DNA from: Candidatus Aalborgicola danicus
GTDB lineage: Bacteria; Pseudomonadota; Gammaproteobacteria; Burkholderiales; Burkholderiaceae_C
DNA: 64,000 nt
Assembly: GCA_016703945.1 (NCBI GenBank)
Contig: JADJBC010000060.1
Location: 62,001-126,000 of the forward strand
Reading direction: 5' to 3'
How positions within the stretch are numbered: position 1 is the first letter of the stretch; every line of letters starts with the position of its first letter. Shown piece after piece: positions 7,808 to 16,533 of this stretch. The position numbers and the translations under genes are program-made. Below the pieces are notes generated by a model, which was not told the origin of the DNA, searched no databases, and saw only the letters and a list, made by a program, of their open reading frames with translations.

Positions 7808-8836
7808 TTACACCACCAGCGGCTCTTCCCGCATCGCTTCCATCTGCTCTTCCAGCATCTGCACCTGGCCCTGCCAGTAGTCGCTGGAGCCAAACCAGGG
7901 GAAGTTCACAGGAAAGGTAGGGTCGTCCCAGCGCCGGGCCAGCCAGGCGCTGTAGTGGATCAGGCGCAGAGTCCGCAGCGGCTCAATCAGGACCAGTTCA
8001 CGCCGGTCAAAGTCGCGAAACTGCTCGTAGCCGTCCACCAGTGCGCCGAGCTGGCGGGTGCGTTGGCTGCGGTCGCCGCTGCGTAGCATCCACATATCCT
8101 GTACGGCGGGGCCCGAGCGGGCGTCGTCCAGGTCGACAAAGTGAGGACCCGGGCCAGCCGCCAGTGCGGCGTCGGTGGGGGTCCACAGGATGTTGCCGGG
8201 GTGGCAGTCGCCATGCAGGCGCAAGATGCGGATTTCGGAATCCTTAGAGTGTTTTATGCCTCCAGCCCTCGTCAACGCTGCGTGAGTAGCTACTAATTCA
8301 ATAGCGTCTGTGCACACCTTGGCCCAGGCCGATTGCACGTCCAGCGGTACTTTGTCATGCTCCAGCAGCCACTGCATGGACTCCACACCAAAGCTGGCGG
8401 CGTCCAGCCGGGGTCGGCTGGCAAAGGGTTTCTTGGCTCCGACGGTGTGGATGCGCGCCAGAAAGCGGCCTATCCACTCCAGCACCTCGCCATCGTCCAA
8501 CTCGGGGGGGCGCCCACCGCGCCGGGGGCTGACGCTGAAGGCAAAGTCGCCAAAGTGGTGAAGGCTGGCCCCTTGCAGCACCAGCGGCCCGATGGCGGGG
8601 ACTTCGGCGGCCATCAGTTCGGCGGCGAAGTCGTGTTCTTCCTGGATTTGCTCGTCGGTCCAGCGCCCGGGGCGGTAAAACTTGGCCACCACCGCGCTGC
8701 CATCCTCCAGTTGCACCTGGTAGACCCGGTTTTCGTAAGAGGACAAGGCGGTCAGGCGGCCATCGCCGCGCAGACCCACGCTGTCCAGCGCGTCGAGTAC
8801 GGCGTCGGGGGTAAGGGACTCAAAGGCGTGCGCCAT
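7808..8836 (-). CDS. srkA: Stress response kinase SrkA (YihE/RdoA family)
   Basis: This is a 342-residue protein kinase-like enzyme of the APH fold. Catalytic His-Gly-Asp-Cys-His-Pro-Gly-Asn is at residues 208-215, and the metal-binding Asp-Leu-Asp-Asp is at about 235-238. The N-terminal nucleotide-binding part includes Ala-Lys-Phe-Tyr-Arg-Pro-Gly-Arg-Trp at 51-59. The E. coli homologue is a Ser/Thr kinase that protects cells under envelope and oxidative stress. Residues about 178-195 are encoded by an in-frame copy of the TAGTAGC repeat just before the catalytic loop. It follows the LiaF-like peptide gene on the same strand with no gap. Confidence 0.9.
   Translation of the reverse strand: MAHAFESLTPDAVLDALDSVGLRGDGRLTALSSYENRVYQVQLEDGSAVVAKFYRPGRWTDEQIQEEHDFAAELMAAEVPAIGPLVLQGASLHHFGDFAFSVSPRRGGRPPELDDGEVLEWIGRFLARIHTVGAKKPFASRPRLDAASFGVESMQWLLEHDKVPLDVQSAWAKVCTDAIELVATHAALTRAGGIKHSKDSEIRILRLHGDCHPGNILWTPTDAALAAGPGPHFVDLDDARSGPAVQDMWMLRSGDRSQRTRQLGALVDGYEQFRDFDRRELVLIEPLRTLRLIHYSAWLARRWDDPTFPVNFPWFGSSDYWQGQVQMLEEQMEAMREEPLVV
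8258..8305 (+). repeat. TAGTAGC repeat, copy 3 (inside srkA, in frame)
   Basis: The sequence GCCTCCAGCCCTCGTCAACG is followed by GTAGCTACTAATTCAATAGC. The copy has both the core and the AGCCC flank of the family. It is translated as part of SrkA (about residues 178-195). Confidence 0.7.
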
Positions 8837-9025
8837 TCAGTCCTTGGGTCGGTTGCTGTTGCGGTTTTCGCGGGTGAACAACAGCGAGATGCCGACCGCG
8901 ATCAGGATCACCGGCCACCAGGTTTTGAACAACTCCGCCAGGCTGATGTTGATCAGGCCCAGGTTGCCCAGCAGAAAAAATGACCCCAACAGAATCAGCA
9001 CGATGGCTGCCACATTGCCCTTCAT
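8837..9025 (-). CDS. LiaF/LiaI-like two-helix membrane peptide
   Basis: Starting at ATG 9025, preceded by GAGAAGGG, this encodes 62 residues. Two hydrophobic segments (about residues 4-22 and 30-47) flank a Leu-Phe-Lys-Thr-Trp-Trp-Pro turn, followed by a charged tail. The Trp-Trp-Pro pattern is characteristic of the LiaI/LiaF transmembrane region (DUF5668-like) found in cell-envelope stress systems. The frame is continuous with the upstream kinase-USP gene, so it could also be translated as that protein's C-terminus. It lies immediately before srkA. Confidence 0.7.
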   Translation of the reverse strand: MKGNVAAIVLILLGSFFLLGNLGLINISLAELFKTWWPVILIAVGISLLFTRENRNSNRPKD

Positions 9026-10617
9026 GGTGAACCCTTCTCTCGAAATGAATGAAGCGGCATTGTCGCAAGGTTTGCGGCTGGCGGTGGCGCTGTTAAAGGG
9101 GACGTCGTTGTCGGCGTAGGGTTTTCTCACTCTGACCGTTTCCGAGCCTGAATCCGAGTAGCCTGCGGCATCGGATGCGCCGCCCGGTGCGCTTTCGCCC
9201 AGCAACTCAAAGGGCAGGGCCTGCTTGACCAAAATGATGGTGCAAGGTGCGTCCATCGCCACCTTGATCGGCACCGTGGCCACAAAGCGCTGGGTTTTGA
9301 GGCCGTGGGTGGCGGCACCCATCACGATGACACTGACGTTGTTGCCACGCGCATAGTCCAGCAGTGCCTGTGCCACATCGCCCGACTCCAGCACGTGGTA
9401 GGAGGTCTGGTGGCCGGGGTGGTCCAGCGGCTGCGCCCACTGGCGCAGTGTGCTCAGGTGGCGCCGGTGCACATTGGTTTCACTTTTTTCTTCAATCGAG
9501 GCGCTGGTCGATGCGGACGAGATCACCGTCACACACGCCAGGCGCGCACCGGGGCGTGTGCCCAGCGCCCGTGCAACGCCTTGGCGCAGCGAGTACAGCG
9601 TGACGTCGGTGACATCCATGTGGGGCACGGCCACCATGACGATGGGCACTTCCTCAATCTGCTGCGACGACGGGATGGGGCTGGGCTTGTAGTGCATGCC
9701 CGCGGCCTTGAGCCAGCGTTTGAAGTGGGTGCGAAAGCGGGTACCGGTGACATTGGTTCCGCGCTCGGTAATCGCCACCTGCAGCGGGTGGGTCAAATCA
9801 AAAGCCAGGTGGGCCGCCGATGGGTAGCGCTGTGCCGCCTCGGGCTCCAGGCACCGCATGACCACCTCTTGCAGCCAGGCGGGTAGCACGGGTTTGATTT
9901 TGCGCGGCGGCACCGGGTCAACCCACAGGCGTTGGCGCAACCCGGCTGAGGTTTGGGGCTCTCCAAAGGGGAGGCGACCGGTGCACAGTTGGTACAGCAT
10001 GACACCCACCGCAAAGATATCGCTGCGCGGGTCGCCGCGCACACCGACCACCTGCTCGGGCGCGATCCAGGCCGGTGAACCCACGGCCTTGCGCAATTGC
10101 TCGGCCAACAAGTCCGGGTAGTGGGCGTGGCAAGACAGGCCAAAGTCCAGCAGCACGGCGCTGCCATCACCGCGCAGCAGCACGTTGGCTGGTTTAAGGT
10201 CCAGGTGCACGGTGTTTTGCTGGTGCAGGGCATGCACGGCGCGCGCCATCGCAGCACCCAGCCAGGTGATTTGTTCGACACTGGGGGCGTTTCACCATCC
10301 AGCCAGTGCTCCAGCGTTTCGCCGGTGAGGTATTCCATCACCAGATAGGGCACCCGTTCCAAATCTCCGGCGGCCACAAAACGTGGGACGTGGCGGCCCT
10401 GCAGCACCTGCATGATCTGGCATTCAATCTCGAAGCTGACGATGTTTTCCGCTCCATCGCCAGCCGTCATACGCGGCACCTTCATGGCCATGGGGAAGGC
10501 GGGGTCACGTTGGCTATCGGCGTAATGCACACGGTAGATGTGGGCCATGCCGCCCGAGTGAATGCATTCGTCGACGGTGAATCCGTCCAGTTCGGCACCA
10601 GGCTCCAGCAGTTTCAC
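8837..10617 (-). pseudogene. Ser/Thr protein kinase-universal stress protein fusion, frameshifted
   Basis: The start is a GTG at 10617 that overlaps the stop of the phosphoesterase gene by four bases. The N-terminal lobe carries His-Ser-Gly-Gly-Met-Ala and a Met-Ala-Met-Lys lysine. The frame breaks at a run of five G (10283-10287, plus strand); one added base restores Pro-Ser-Val-Glu-Gln-Ile-Thr-Trp-Leu-Gly. The second part has His-Leu-Asp-Leu-Lys-Pro-Ala-Asn and Asp-Phe-Gly, then a C-terminal Usp domain with Met-Gly-Ala-Ala-Thr-His-Gly. No stop separates it from the LiaF-like segment. The intact protein would phosphorylate Ser/Thr and sense a nucleotide through Usp. Confidence 0.8.
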
Positions 10618-11365
10618 CGGCCATCCTCCAGACGGCTGGCAAAAAAGTCGGGCAAGCCCGCACGGCGGATGGCCGCGGCGGCGGCAAAGTGGTCGTAAGC
10701 CACCCGGTGGAAGGTGAGCTGCGCGGCATCGGTGTCAAACAGGCAGTACATGGCCCGGGTATTACCGTCGCGCGGCTGGCCCACCGAACCCACGGTGCCC
10801 AGCCACTGCCGGTGTTTGGGCACCGGAACGGCCACGCCGGGTTGTGGCTTGAACGGCATCAAACCGTCACCGGCGCCCCGGTAATACAGCGTCTGCATGT
10901 GGACATGGCCGCCAAAGACATACCGCACTTCGGGCCATGCCGCCGCCGCGTCCAGGCTGGCTTTGGCCGCGCGCTGGTCGTAAACATAGCGCCACAGATG
11001 GGGCTCGTTCACGCTGGCGTGAACAAACAACGTGGTGTCCAGCTGCTGCGTCATCGGGAGGGCGGTGATCCAGTCACGCTGCGCGGCGCTGAGCTGGCGG
11101 TGGGTCCAGATGGCGGTGGTGTCGCCTACCGTTTGACCTCTGCCGGCGGGTTGACGGCCATGGCATCGTGGTTACCCTGGATGACCAGGGCGCCTTCTTC
11201 GGTGAGCAGCATGATGCGCTCCACCACCTTGGCCGGGTCGGCGCCATAACCCACCAGGTCACCCAGAAACACAAAACGTTGGGCCTGTTGCGCACGGGCG
11301 TGCGCCAGGCAGGCGTCAAGCGCTTGCCAATTGGCATGGATATCGGAGAGGAGGGCCAATCGCAC
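10614..11365 (-). pseudogene. Metallophosphoesterase, frameshifted
   Basis: The N-terminal frame (from ATG 11365) carries the calcineurin-type motifs Asp-Ile-His, Gly-Asp-Leu-Val-Gly-Tyr-Gly and Gly-Asn-His-Asp. It ends at 11126. The C-terminal frame carries Gly-Gly-His-Val-His and runs to 10614. A missing base in the TTT at 11132-11134 (plus strand) explains the break; restoring it gives Val-Lys-Thr-Val-Gly-Asp-Thr-Thr and about 250 residues. It resembles YfcE-like phosphoesterases. The four-base overlap with the kinase start suggests translational coupling, so it may act as the opposing phosphatase. That role is inferred. Confidence 0.8.
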
Positions 11366-11419
11366 GGGCGTGCCTTTGAAGGTGACGAATAGGGCTCATC
11401 ATGCCCCATTTGGCTGACG

Positions 11420-12562
11420 TTAACTTTGCGTTTGCAGCGATACGATGTGGCCCGTCCTGGGGTCACCCTTGCCCCCCAGCACCTGCTGGTAGGCCGCCAA
11501 CACGGCGTCGGGCCCGCGGTGTTGCTGCACTTGCAACCAAGCCTGCTCCGGGCGCGAGACGGCGGCGGTAAACGCCAGCCAGGATTGCACCAGGCGTTGC
11601 CCCAGGCCCTGCGCCCCCCACTCGGCACTGCGTTTCTTGATCTGTGCGGGCGCAAAAAACAGCGTTGCCTTGGGGCCGGGCAGGTCTTTGCCACCACCCA
11701 TGTCGGCCACATGCGTGGCGCCGATGGAGCTGCTGAACTTCAGGCCCTTGCAGTGGGTGTGCAAAGCCTTGCGAAACCCGGCATTGCCGGCAAAGTCGAC
11801 AAAAATGGCGGGTGCGTCCGGGGCTATTCTGTCCAGTTGGTCGTAGGTCAACACGCGTTGGTAACAGCCCAGGCTTTCGCAGAACGCCACGTTACCGGGT
11901 GACGTCAGGCCCACCACTTCAATCCCAGTCCGTTGTGCCAGCTGGAAGGCGGTGCCGTAGGCGGTTTTGCTGGACGCGCTGGACAGCAGCATCAGGCCCG
12001 GTTGTGCGGGGTCGGCCGTTGCACCAAAAAAGTCGTTGTCCGCCAAAAAATCGTCGATCAGCCAGGAGGTGATGAACAGCGGGCGCAGCAGGGCCTGAAT
12101 GTCTTCGGTGTCGGCGGTATAGAACGGGTCGGCCGCGCAGCGCATGTACTGGTTGTAAACACTGTGCAGCTCGGCACGGTGGGGAGCGGCGTCAAAGAAC
12201 GACCCCGCCGTGACCCGGCCCGGTGTCAAATCCACCACGTTCGCCATGGGGAAGTAGCCGTACAGGCGCTCACCCACGGCGATGTCGGAACAGTTGGAAG
12301 CCTGCACCGTGCCAAAGCCCCACACCGGTATCTGGCCCCAGTCCGTGTCATCGGCTTCGTCTCCGGATACTGGGAAGAAGCGCCAGTACTGCATGGCCTC
12401 ACCCATGGCGGCGTAGGTTATGTTGTTGGAGGTCAGGGCAAACCGGTCAATGCCAACCCGCACCTGGCCGTCGGCCAAGGGCGCCAGAGGGCGCGTGCGC
12501 AGCTTTGTGGTGCCCAGTTGGTCTTTGCGGACCAGGAAATCGATAGTGTCGGTAGAGTTCAT
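11420..12562 (-). CDS. DUF2855 family protein
   Basis: This encodes 380 residues from ATG 12562. An in-frame start 37 codons upstream would add a spurious hydrophobic leader, whereas members of this family begin near Asp-Phe-Leu-Val-Arg-Lys. A quinone-reductase-like MDR fold is suggested by the Gly-x-Gly-x2-Gln segment at about 80-95 and by Leu-Ser-Ser-Ala-Ser-Ser-Lys-Thr-Ala at about 190-200. Function is not established. It lies between the broken GlxA-type regulator and the phosphoesterase on the same strand; no ribosome-binding site is clear. Confidence 0.8.
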   Translation of the reverse strand: MNSTDTIDFLVRKDQLGTTKLRTRPLAPLADGQVRVGIDRFALTSNNITYAAMGEAMQYWRFFPVSGDEADDTDWGQIPVWGFGTVQASNCSDIAVGERLYGYFPMANVVDLTPGRVTAGSFFDAAPHRAELHSVYNQYMRCAADPFYTADTEDIQALLRPLFITSWLIDDFLADNDFFGATADPAQPGLMLLSSASSKTAYGTAFQLAQRTGIEVVGLTSPGNVAFCESLGCYQRVLTYDQLDRIAPDAPAIFVDFAGNAGFRKALHTHCKGLKFSSSIGATHVADMGGGKDLPGPKATLFFAPAQIKKRSAEWGAQGLGQRLVQSWLAFTAAVSRPEQAWLQVQQHRGPDAVLAAYQQVLGGKGDPRTGHIVSLQTQS

Positions 12563-12669
12563 GGCGGCACCATAAGGCAAACCGCCGTGGGCGACAAGAC
12601 GGGGAGGGCACGTGAGTGACACAAGCAGCGCCATGCATGTCACCAGTGCGATTGACTTCAACAACCTGT

Positions 12670-13723
12670 TCAAGGCCCCAAGCCCTCCACTTTCCAGCGC
12701 ATGCGAGACGACCGCAGGGCGTTGGCTGTGCGGTAGGCAATCGGTGTTTGCTTTTCCAGGCGCATGAAAATGCGGCGGAAAGCGGCCGGGTCCGCGTAGC
12801 CGCAGGCGTGCGCAATGGTGGGGATGTCGTTCAGCGTCACCTCCAGCAAAATACGCGCGCGTTTGACACGTTGGGCATGCAAGTAGTCCAGCGGACTCAT
12901 GCCCATCACCTGCTGAAAGTGCCTAGAACCGTGCGCGGGCTCACTGCGGCTGCGTTGGCTACGGCGTCCAGGGAATAGGTCTGTTCCAGGTGCTGGTCCA
13001 GCCAGGCAACGGCCCGAGCGACTGCGCTGTCGCGCGTGGCGTGGATGTGTTGCTGCTGCACGGTCTGCAGTGTCATGGCGCTGCGCTCCTTGTCATGCAC
13101 CAGCAGGCGTTCACAGGATTGCACGAGTTCTTGTGGAAGGCGCGGTGCGCAGCAGCGCCAGCACCACCGATGTCACTGACGACGGCATCGCGCCGCTGAT
13201 CAGCGGGCCGTCTGCCAGCCATTCCTGGTCGGTAGACACGTTGACGCCCGGAAAATCACCGCGAAACCCCGAAAGGTAGTACCAGGGCAGGGCCACGGAT
13301 AGCCCATGGGCAGCCGGACTGCCAGCCACAAACCAGGCACCGCTGGAAACCGTTGCGACAGTGTGCCCTGGTGCCAGACATGCCTGCGCCAGAGCCTGTA
13401 CCTGGGGCAAAACCTGAACCGCCGCGCGCAACGCAGGAATGTTTTCCGCGTGCAGGGGCGGCACAAAACAGGCGTGGTGCAGGGCTGGCAGGTCTTGTGT
13501 TTCCGGTGGGTTGCTGCACATACGCACCAAACATCTTGTTCGCCGTGCTGATGGCTGCGCCACGGGCATTGAGCAATCGCCAGCGCACCGGCGTGACGCT
13601 GGCACCCTGTTGCAGTCTGGCCACCGTGTTGGTAATACGCATCATGTCGATGACCGACAGCGAAACACCCGCCATGGCACCAGCAAACACCAATACGTCG
13701 ACATGGAGCAGGGGATTTGTCAC
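12670..13723 (-). pseudogene. GlxA-type AraC transcriptional regulator, multiply frameshifted
   Basis: Four overlapping pieces in three frames together make one regulator. It begins at GTG 13723 with Asp-Val-Leu-Val-Phe-Ala-Gly, typical of the DJ-1/PfpI domain. It continues with Gly-Ala-Trp-Phe-Val-Ala-Gly, and ends with an AraC helix-turn-helix domain containing Ile-Ala-His-Ala-Cys-Gly-Tyr and Phe-Arg-Arg-Ile-Phe. Breaks are near 13490-13500, 13133-13138 and 12925-12930. The last two can be explained by one extra base and one missing base. As sequenced no functional protein is made. Intact, it would activate transcription, probably of a neighbour. Confidence 0.75.
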
Positions 13724-13837
13724 GGCGGTATTGGCTCTTTCTATGGCGATTTTGGCTATTGTTGCAGAGTCCGCTCGCCCCTACCATTTGCAGCATTCTT
13801 CACCACTACCCTGACCCCACGGTCAGCCAACACCACC

Positions 13838-15082
13838 ATGACAATCCAATTGATACGCACCGCCCTTGCCCCACTGGTTTTCGCCCTGGCCAGTGCCGGC
13901 CTGCAGGCCCAGACCCGCGACGAAGCCTTGTTGGCGCGTGCCACAGCGGCCCAGGCCGCCACGGTGCAAACCCTGGAGCGCTTGGTCAATATCGAATCCG
14001 GTAGCACCAACCTCGATGGCATCCGTGCCTTGAGCCAGTTTCTGGAGTCGGAACTGGTCGCTATGGGGGCCAAGGTGACCCGCCACACCTCCACCATCCA
14101 GGGGGGGGCCGACAACATCGCTGGACGTATCGAGGGTACCGGCACGAAACATTTCCTGATGATGGCCCACATGGACACTGTCTACCCCGTTGGCACGCTG
14201 GCCAAAGCGCCGTTTCGCATCGATGGCAACCGGGCGTTTGGCCCCGGCATTGCCGATGACAAAGGGGGCATTGCGGTCATTCTTCACAGCATCCGCCTGT
14301 TGCTGGAACGCGGGTCCAAAGACTTCGCGTCCATCACGGTGATGTTCAATTCAGACGAGGAGGTGGGTTCACGCGGCTCCAGCGCGCTGATCCAGGCGCT
14401 GGCACGGGACAGCGACTATGTCTTCTCTTACGAGCCCACAACCGCTCTGAAAGAAATGATGGTCATGGGCACCTCCGGCACGGCCATCGTCACCGCCAAA
14501 GTCAAAGGCCGGGCAGCCCATGCAGGCGCCAACCCCGAGGCCGGTGTTAATGCGTTGACTGAAGCCGCTGACCTGATTTTGCGCACCCAGGATCTGGACG
14601 ACAAGGCCCGGGGTCTGCGCTTCAACTGGACCATCGCCAAGTCGGGTACGGTGCGCAACGTCATTCCGGATGAGGCCACCATCGACGCCGATCTGCGTTT
14701 CATGCGCAACGAGGACATGGACAGCACGCTGTCCAAGCTGAAGGAGCGCGCCGCACAAACGCGGCTTCCCGAAGCAAAGGTGGAGATCTCGGCCACGGTG
14801 GGGCGTCCGGCGTTTGTGGCCGGTGACCAGGGCAAGCGCCTGATTGACAAAGCCAACGCCATCTACAAGACCCTGGGCCACGAAATCGTGGTCGTGCCTT
14901 TGACCGGTGGGGGCACGGACGCCGGCTTTGCGGCGCTGTCAGGCAAACCCGTGATTGAGGGCATGGGATTGCCCGGCTTTGGCTACCACTCCAACCAGGC
15001 TGAATATGTGATGGTGGATGCCATTCCCCGGCGCCTGTATTTGAGTGCGCAGATGGTGATCGAATTGAACAAGGGCGAGTAG
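13838..15082 (+). CDS. M20 family metallopeptidase (glutamate carboxypeptidase, CPG2-like)
   Basis: This encodes 414 residues with a signal peptide (residues about 1-24, ending Leu-Gln-Ala-Gln). The metal and catalytic residues align with carboxypeptidase G2: His111 and Asp113 in His-Met-Asp-Thr, Asp141 in Asp-Asp-Lys-Gly-Gly, Glu174-Glu175, Glu199 in Glu-Pro-Thr-Thr, and a C-terminal His in Gly-Tyr-His-Ser-Asn. It probably hydrolyses C-terminal glutamate from folates or peptides in the periplasm, using two zinc ions. The start at 13838 is set by the signal peptide. It is divergent from the GlxA-like pseudogene. Confidence 0.9.
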   Translation: MTIQLIRTALAPLVFALASAGLQAQTRDEALLARATAAQAATVQTLERLVNIESGSTNLDGIRALSQFLESELVAMGAKVTRHTSTIQGGADNIAGRIEGTGTKHFLMMAHMDTVYPVGTLAKAPFRIDGNRAFGPGIADDKGGIAVILHSIRLLLERGSKDFASITVMFNSDEEVGSRGSSALIQALARDSDYVFSYEPTTALKEMMVMGTSGTAIVTAKVKGRAAHAGANPEAGVNALTEAADLILRTQDLDDKARGLRFNWTIAKSGTVRNVIPDEATIDADLRFMRNEDMDSTLSKLKERAAQTRLPEAKVEISATVGRPAFVAGDQGKRLIDKANAIYKTLGHEIVVVPLTGGGTDAGFAALSGKPVIEGMGLPGFGYHSNQAEYVMVDAIPRRLYLSAQMVIELNKGE

Positions 15083-15128
15083 GGCTCGCTCCCGGCCCGG
15101 TGAGTCGCCGTCGTCGCGATTTGCCGGC

Positions 15129-15761
15129 CTATCGCCCCAGCGCCGGAAACAGCTTGACCAGGCCGTCGGACATCACCTCCACCGCTAACGCCGCCAGAAT
15201 CAAACCCATCAGCCGTGTCATGACGTTGATGCCGGTTTTGCCCAGCACGCGGGCAATCGGCTGCGCCAGGGCAAAACACAGGGCTGTGGCCAGGCCAATT
15301 ACCACGCCATACCCAACCAGGGTCGACAACTGCCAAAAGGTCTTGGCCTTTTCGGCGTAAATCACCACGGTGGACATGGTGGCCGGGCCGGTGAGCAAGG
15401 GAATGGTCAAGGGCACCACGGCAATGCTGGCGCCCATAGCGGCTTTTTCTGCGCCATCCTCATATTCATGGGTGCTGGTTTTGGCTTCAGCGGGCTGGGC
15501 GTTCAGCATATTGAGCGCCGAGGTCAGCAGCAGCATGCCGCCGCCCACCTGGAAGCTGGCCAGTGAAATGCCGAAAAAGTCCAGAATGTGCAGGCCCGCC
15601 AGCGCGCTGGTGGCAATGACCACAAATGCGCTGAACGATGAAATGACGATGGTGCGGCGGCGCTGCTCCTGCGAGAAACCGTGGGTGTAGTGGATAAAAA
15701 ACGGCACGATGGCCAACGGGTTGACTATGGCCAGCAGGGTGATGAGCGGTTTGAAATCCAT
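15129..15761 (-). CDS. MarC family (UPF0056) membrane protein
   Basis: The 210-residue protein starts at Met-Asp-Phe-Lys-Pro-Leu (15761). It has six hydrophobic segments, with the conserved Ala-Ile-Val-Asn-Pro near the start, and Pro-Leu-Thr-Ile-Pro-Leu-Leu-Thr-Gly-Pro-Ala-Thr mid-protein. The family comprises inner-membrane proteins of unclear function that were once linked to multiple antibiotic resistance, a link later withdrawn. It stands 22 bases downstream of the SDR gene on the same strand, so the two may be cotranscribed. Confidence 0.9.
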   Translation of the reverse strand: MDFKPLITLLAIVNPLAIVPFFIHYTHGFSQEQRRRTIVISSFSAFVVIATSALAGLHILDFFGISLASFQVGGGMLLLTSALNMLNAQPAEAKTSTHEYEDGAEKAAMGASIAVVPLTIPLLTGPATMSTVVIYAEKAKTFWQLSTLVGYGVVIGLATALCFALAQPIARVLGKTGINVMTRLMGLILAALAVEVMSDGLVKLFPALGR

Positions 15762-15783
15762 GGGTTTGTTGGGGGAAAAGTGT

Positions 15784-16530
15784 TTAACGGCCACCGGCCA
15801 CGTCGATCGTGGTACCGGTGGTGTAGCTGGAATCCTGCCCCATGAGCCAGACAATGGCCTGGGCCACTTCCAGCGCCGTACCCGCACGCTGCATGGGCAC
15901 CTGGGGTGCCATCAGCCGGGCGCGGTCAGGCTGGCCGCCGCTGGCGTGGATGTCGGTGTTTATGATGCCGGGGCGTACACCGTTGACGCGTATGCCCTCC
16001 ATCGCCACCTCTTTGGCCAGGCCTATCGTCAAGGTGTCGATGGCGCCTTTGCTGGCGGCATAGTCCACATACTGGCCGGCAGCCCCCAGGCGGGCGGCCG
16101 CGCTGGAGACATTCACGATGCAGCCACCGCTTCCGCCATATTTGCTGCTCATGCGTTTGACCGCCTCGCGGGCGCAGACAAACGATCCCAGAATATTGGT
16201 GTTGAACATGCGCTGCAGGCGGGGCAGATCCATGGCGTCCACACGGCATGCCACGTCCACCACGCCCGCATTGTTAACCAGGGCGGTCAGTCTGCCGAGT
16301 TTGGCGTCCACCCTGGCGAACATGGCCAGCACTTGGGATTCCACTGCCACATCCGCCTGCACGGTGATGGCGGTGCCACCCGCCGCACGAATCTCACGCA
16401 CCACCTCATCAGCGGCCAGGGAGTTGCGGGTGTAATTCACAGCCACGGCATAACCGTGCCGGGCAGCCAGCAGTGCAGTGGCGGCACCAATGCCGCGTGA
16501 GCCACCCGTGATCAGTACAACTGCTTGCAT
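15784..16530 (-). CDS. SDR family oxidoreductase
   Basis: This is a 248-residue classical short-chain dehydrogenase. The nucleotide-binding motif Thr-Gly-Gly-Ser-Arg-Gly-Ile-Gly is at residues 8-15, the Asn-Asn-Ala-Gly motif is at about 87-90, and the Ser..Tyr-x3-Lys catalytic site is near residue 157 (Tyr-Ala-Ala-Ser-Lys). It resembles FabG and glucose-1-dehydrogenase-like enzymes; the substrate cannot be read from sequence. It lies three bases downstream of the periplasmic binding protein gene on the same strand. Confidence 0.9.
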   Translation of the reverse strand: MQAVVLITGGSRGIGAATALLAARHGYAVAVNYTRNSLAADEVVREIRAAGGTAITVQADVAVESQVLAMFARVDAKLGRLTALVNNAGVVDVACRVDAMDLPRLQRMFNTNILGSFVCAREAVKRMSSKYGGSGGCIVNVSSAAARLGAAGQYVDYAASKGAIDTLTIGLAKEVAMEGIRVNGVRPGIINTDIHASGGQPDRARLMAPQVPMQRAGTALEVAQAIVWLMGQDSSYTTGTTIDVAGGR

Positions 16531-16533
16531 TGG

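Noticed and set aside
13439..13837. Long N-terminal extension of the M20 carboxypeptidase frame
   Set aside because: The extension is antisense to the GlxA-type pseudogene and lacks protein-like composition; the signal peptide begins at 13838.
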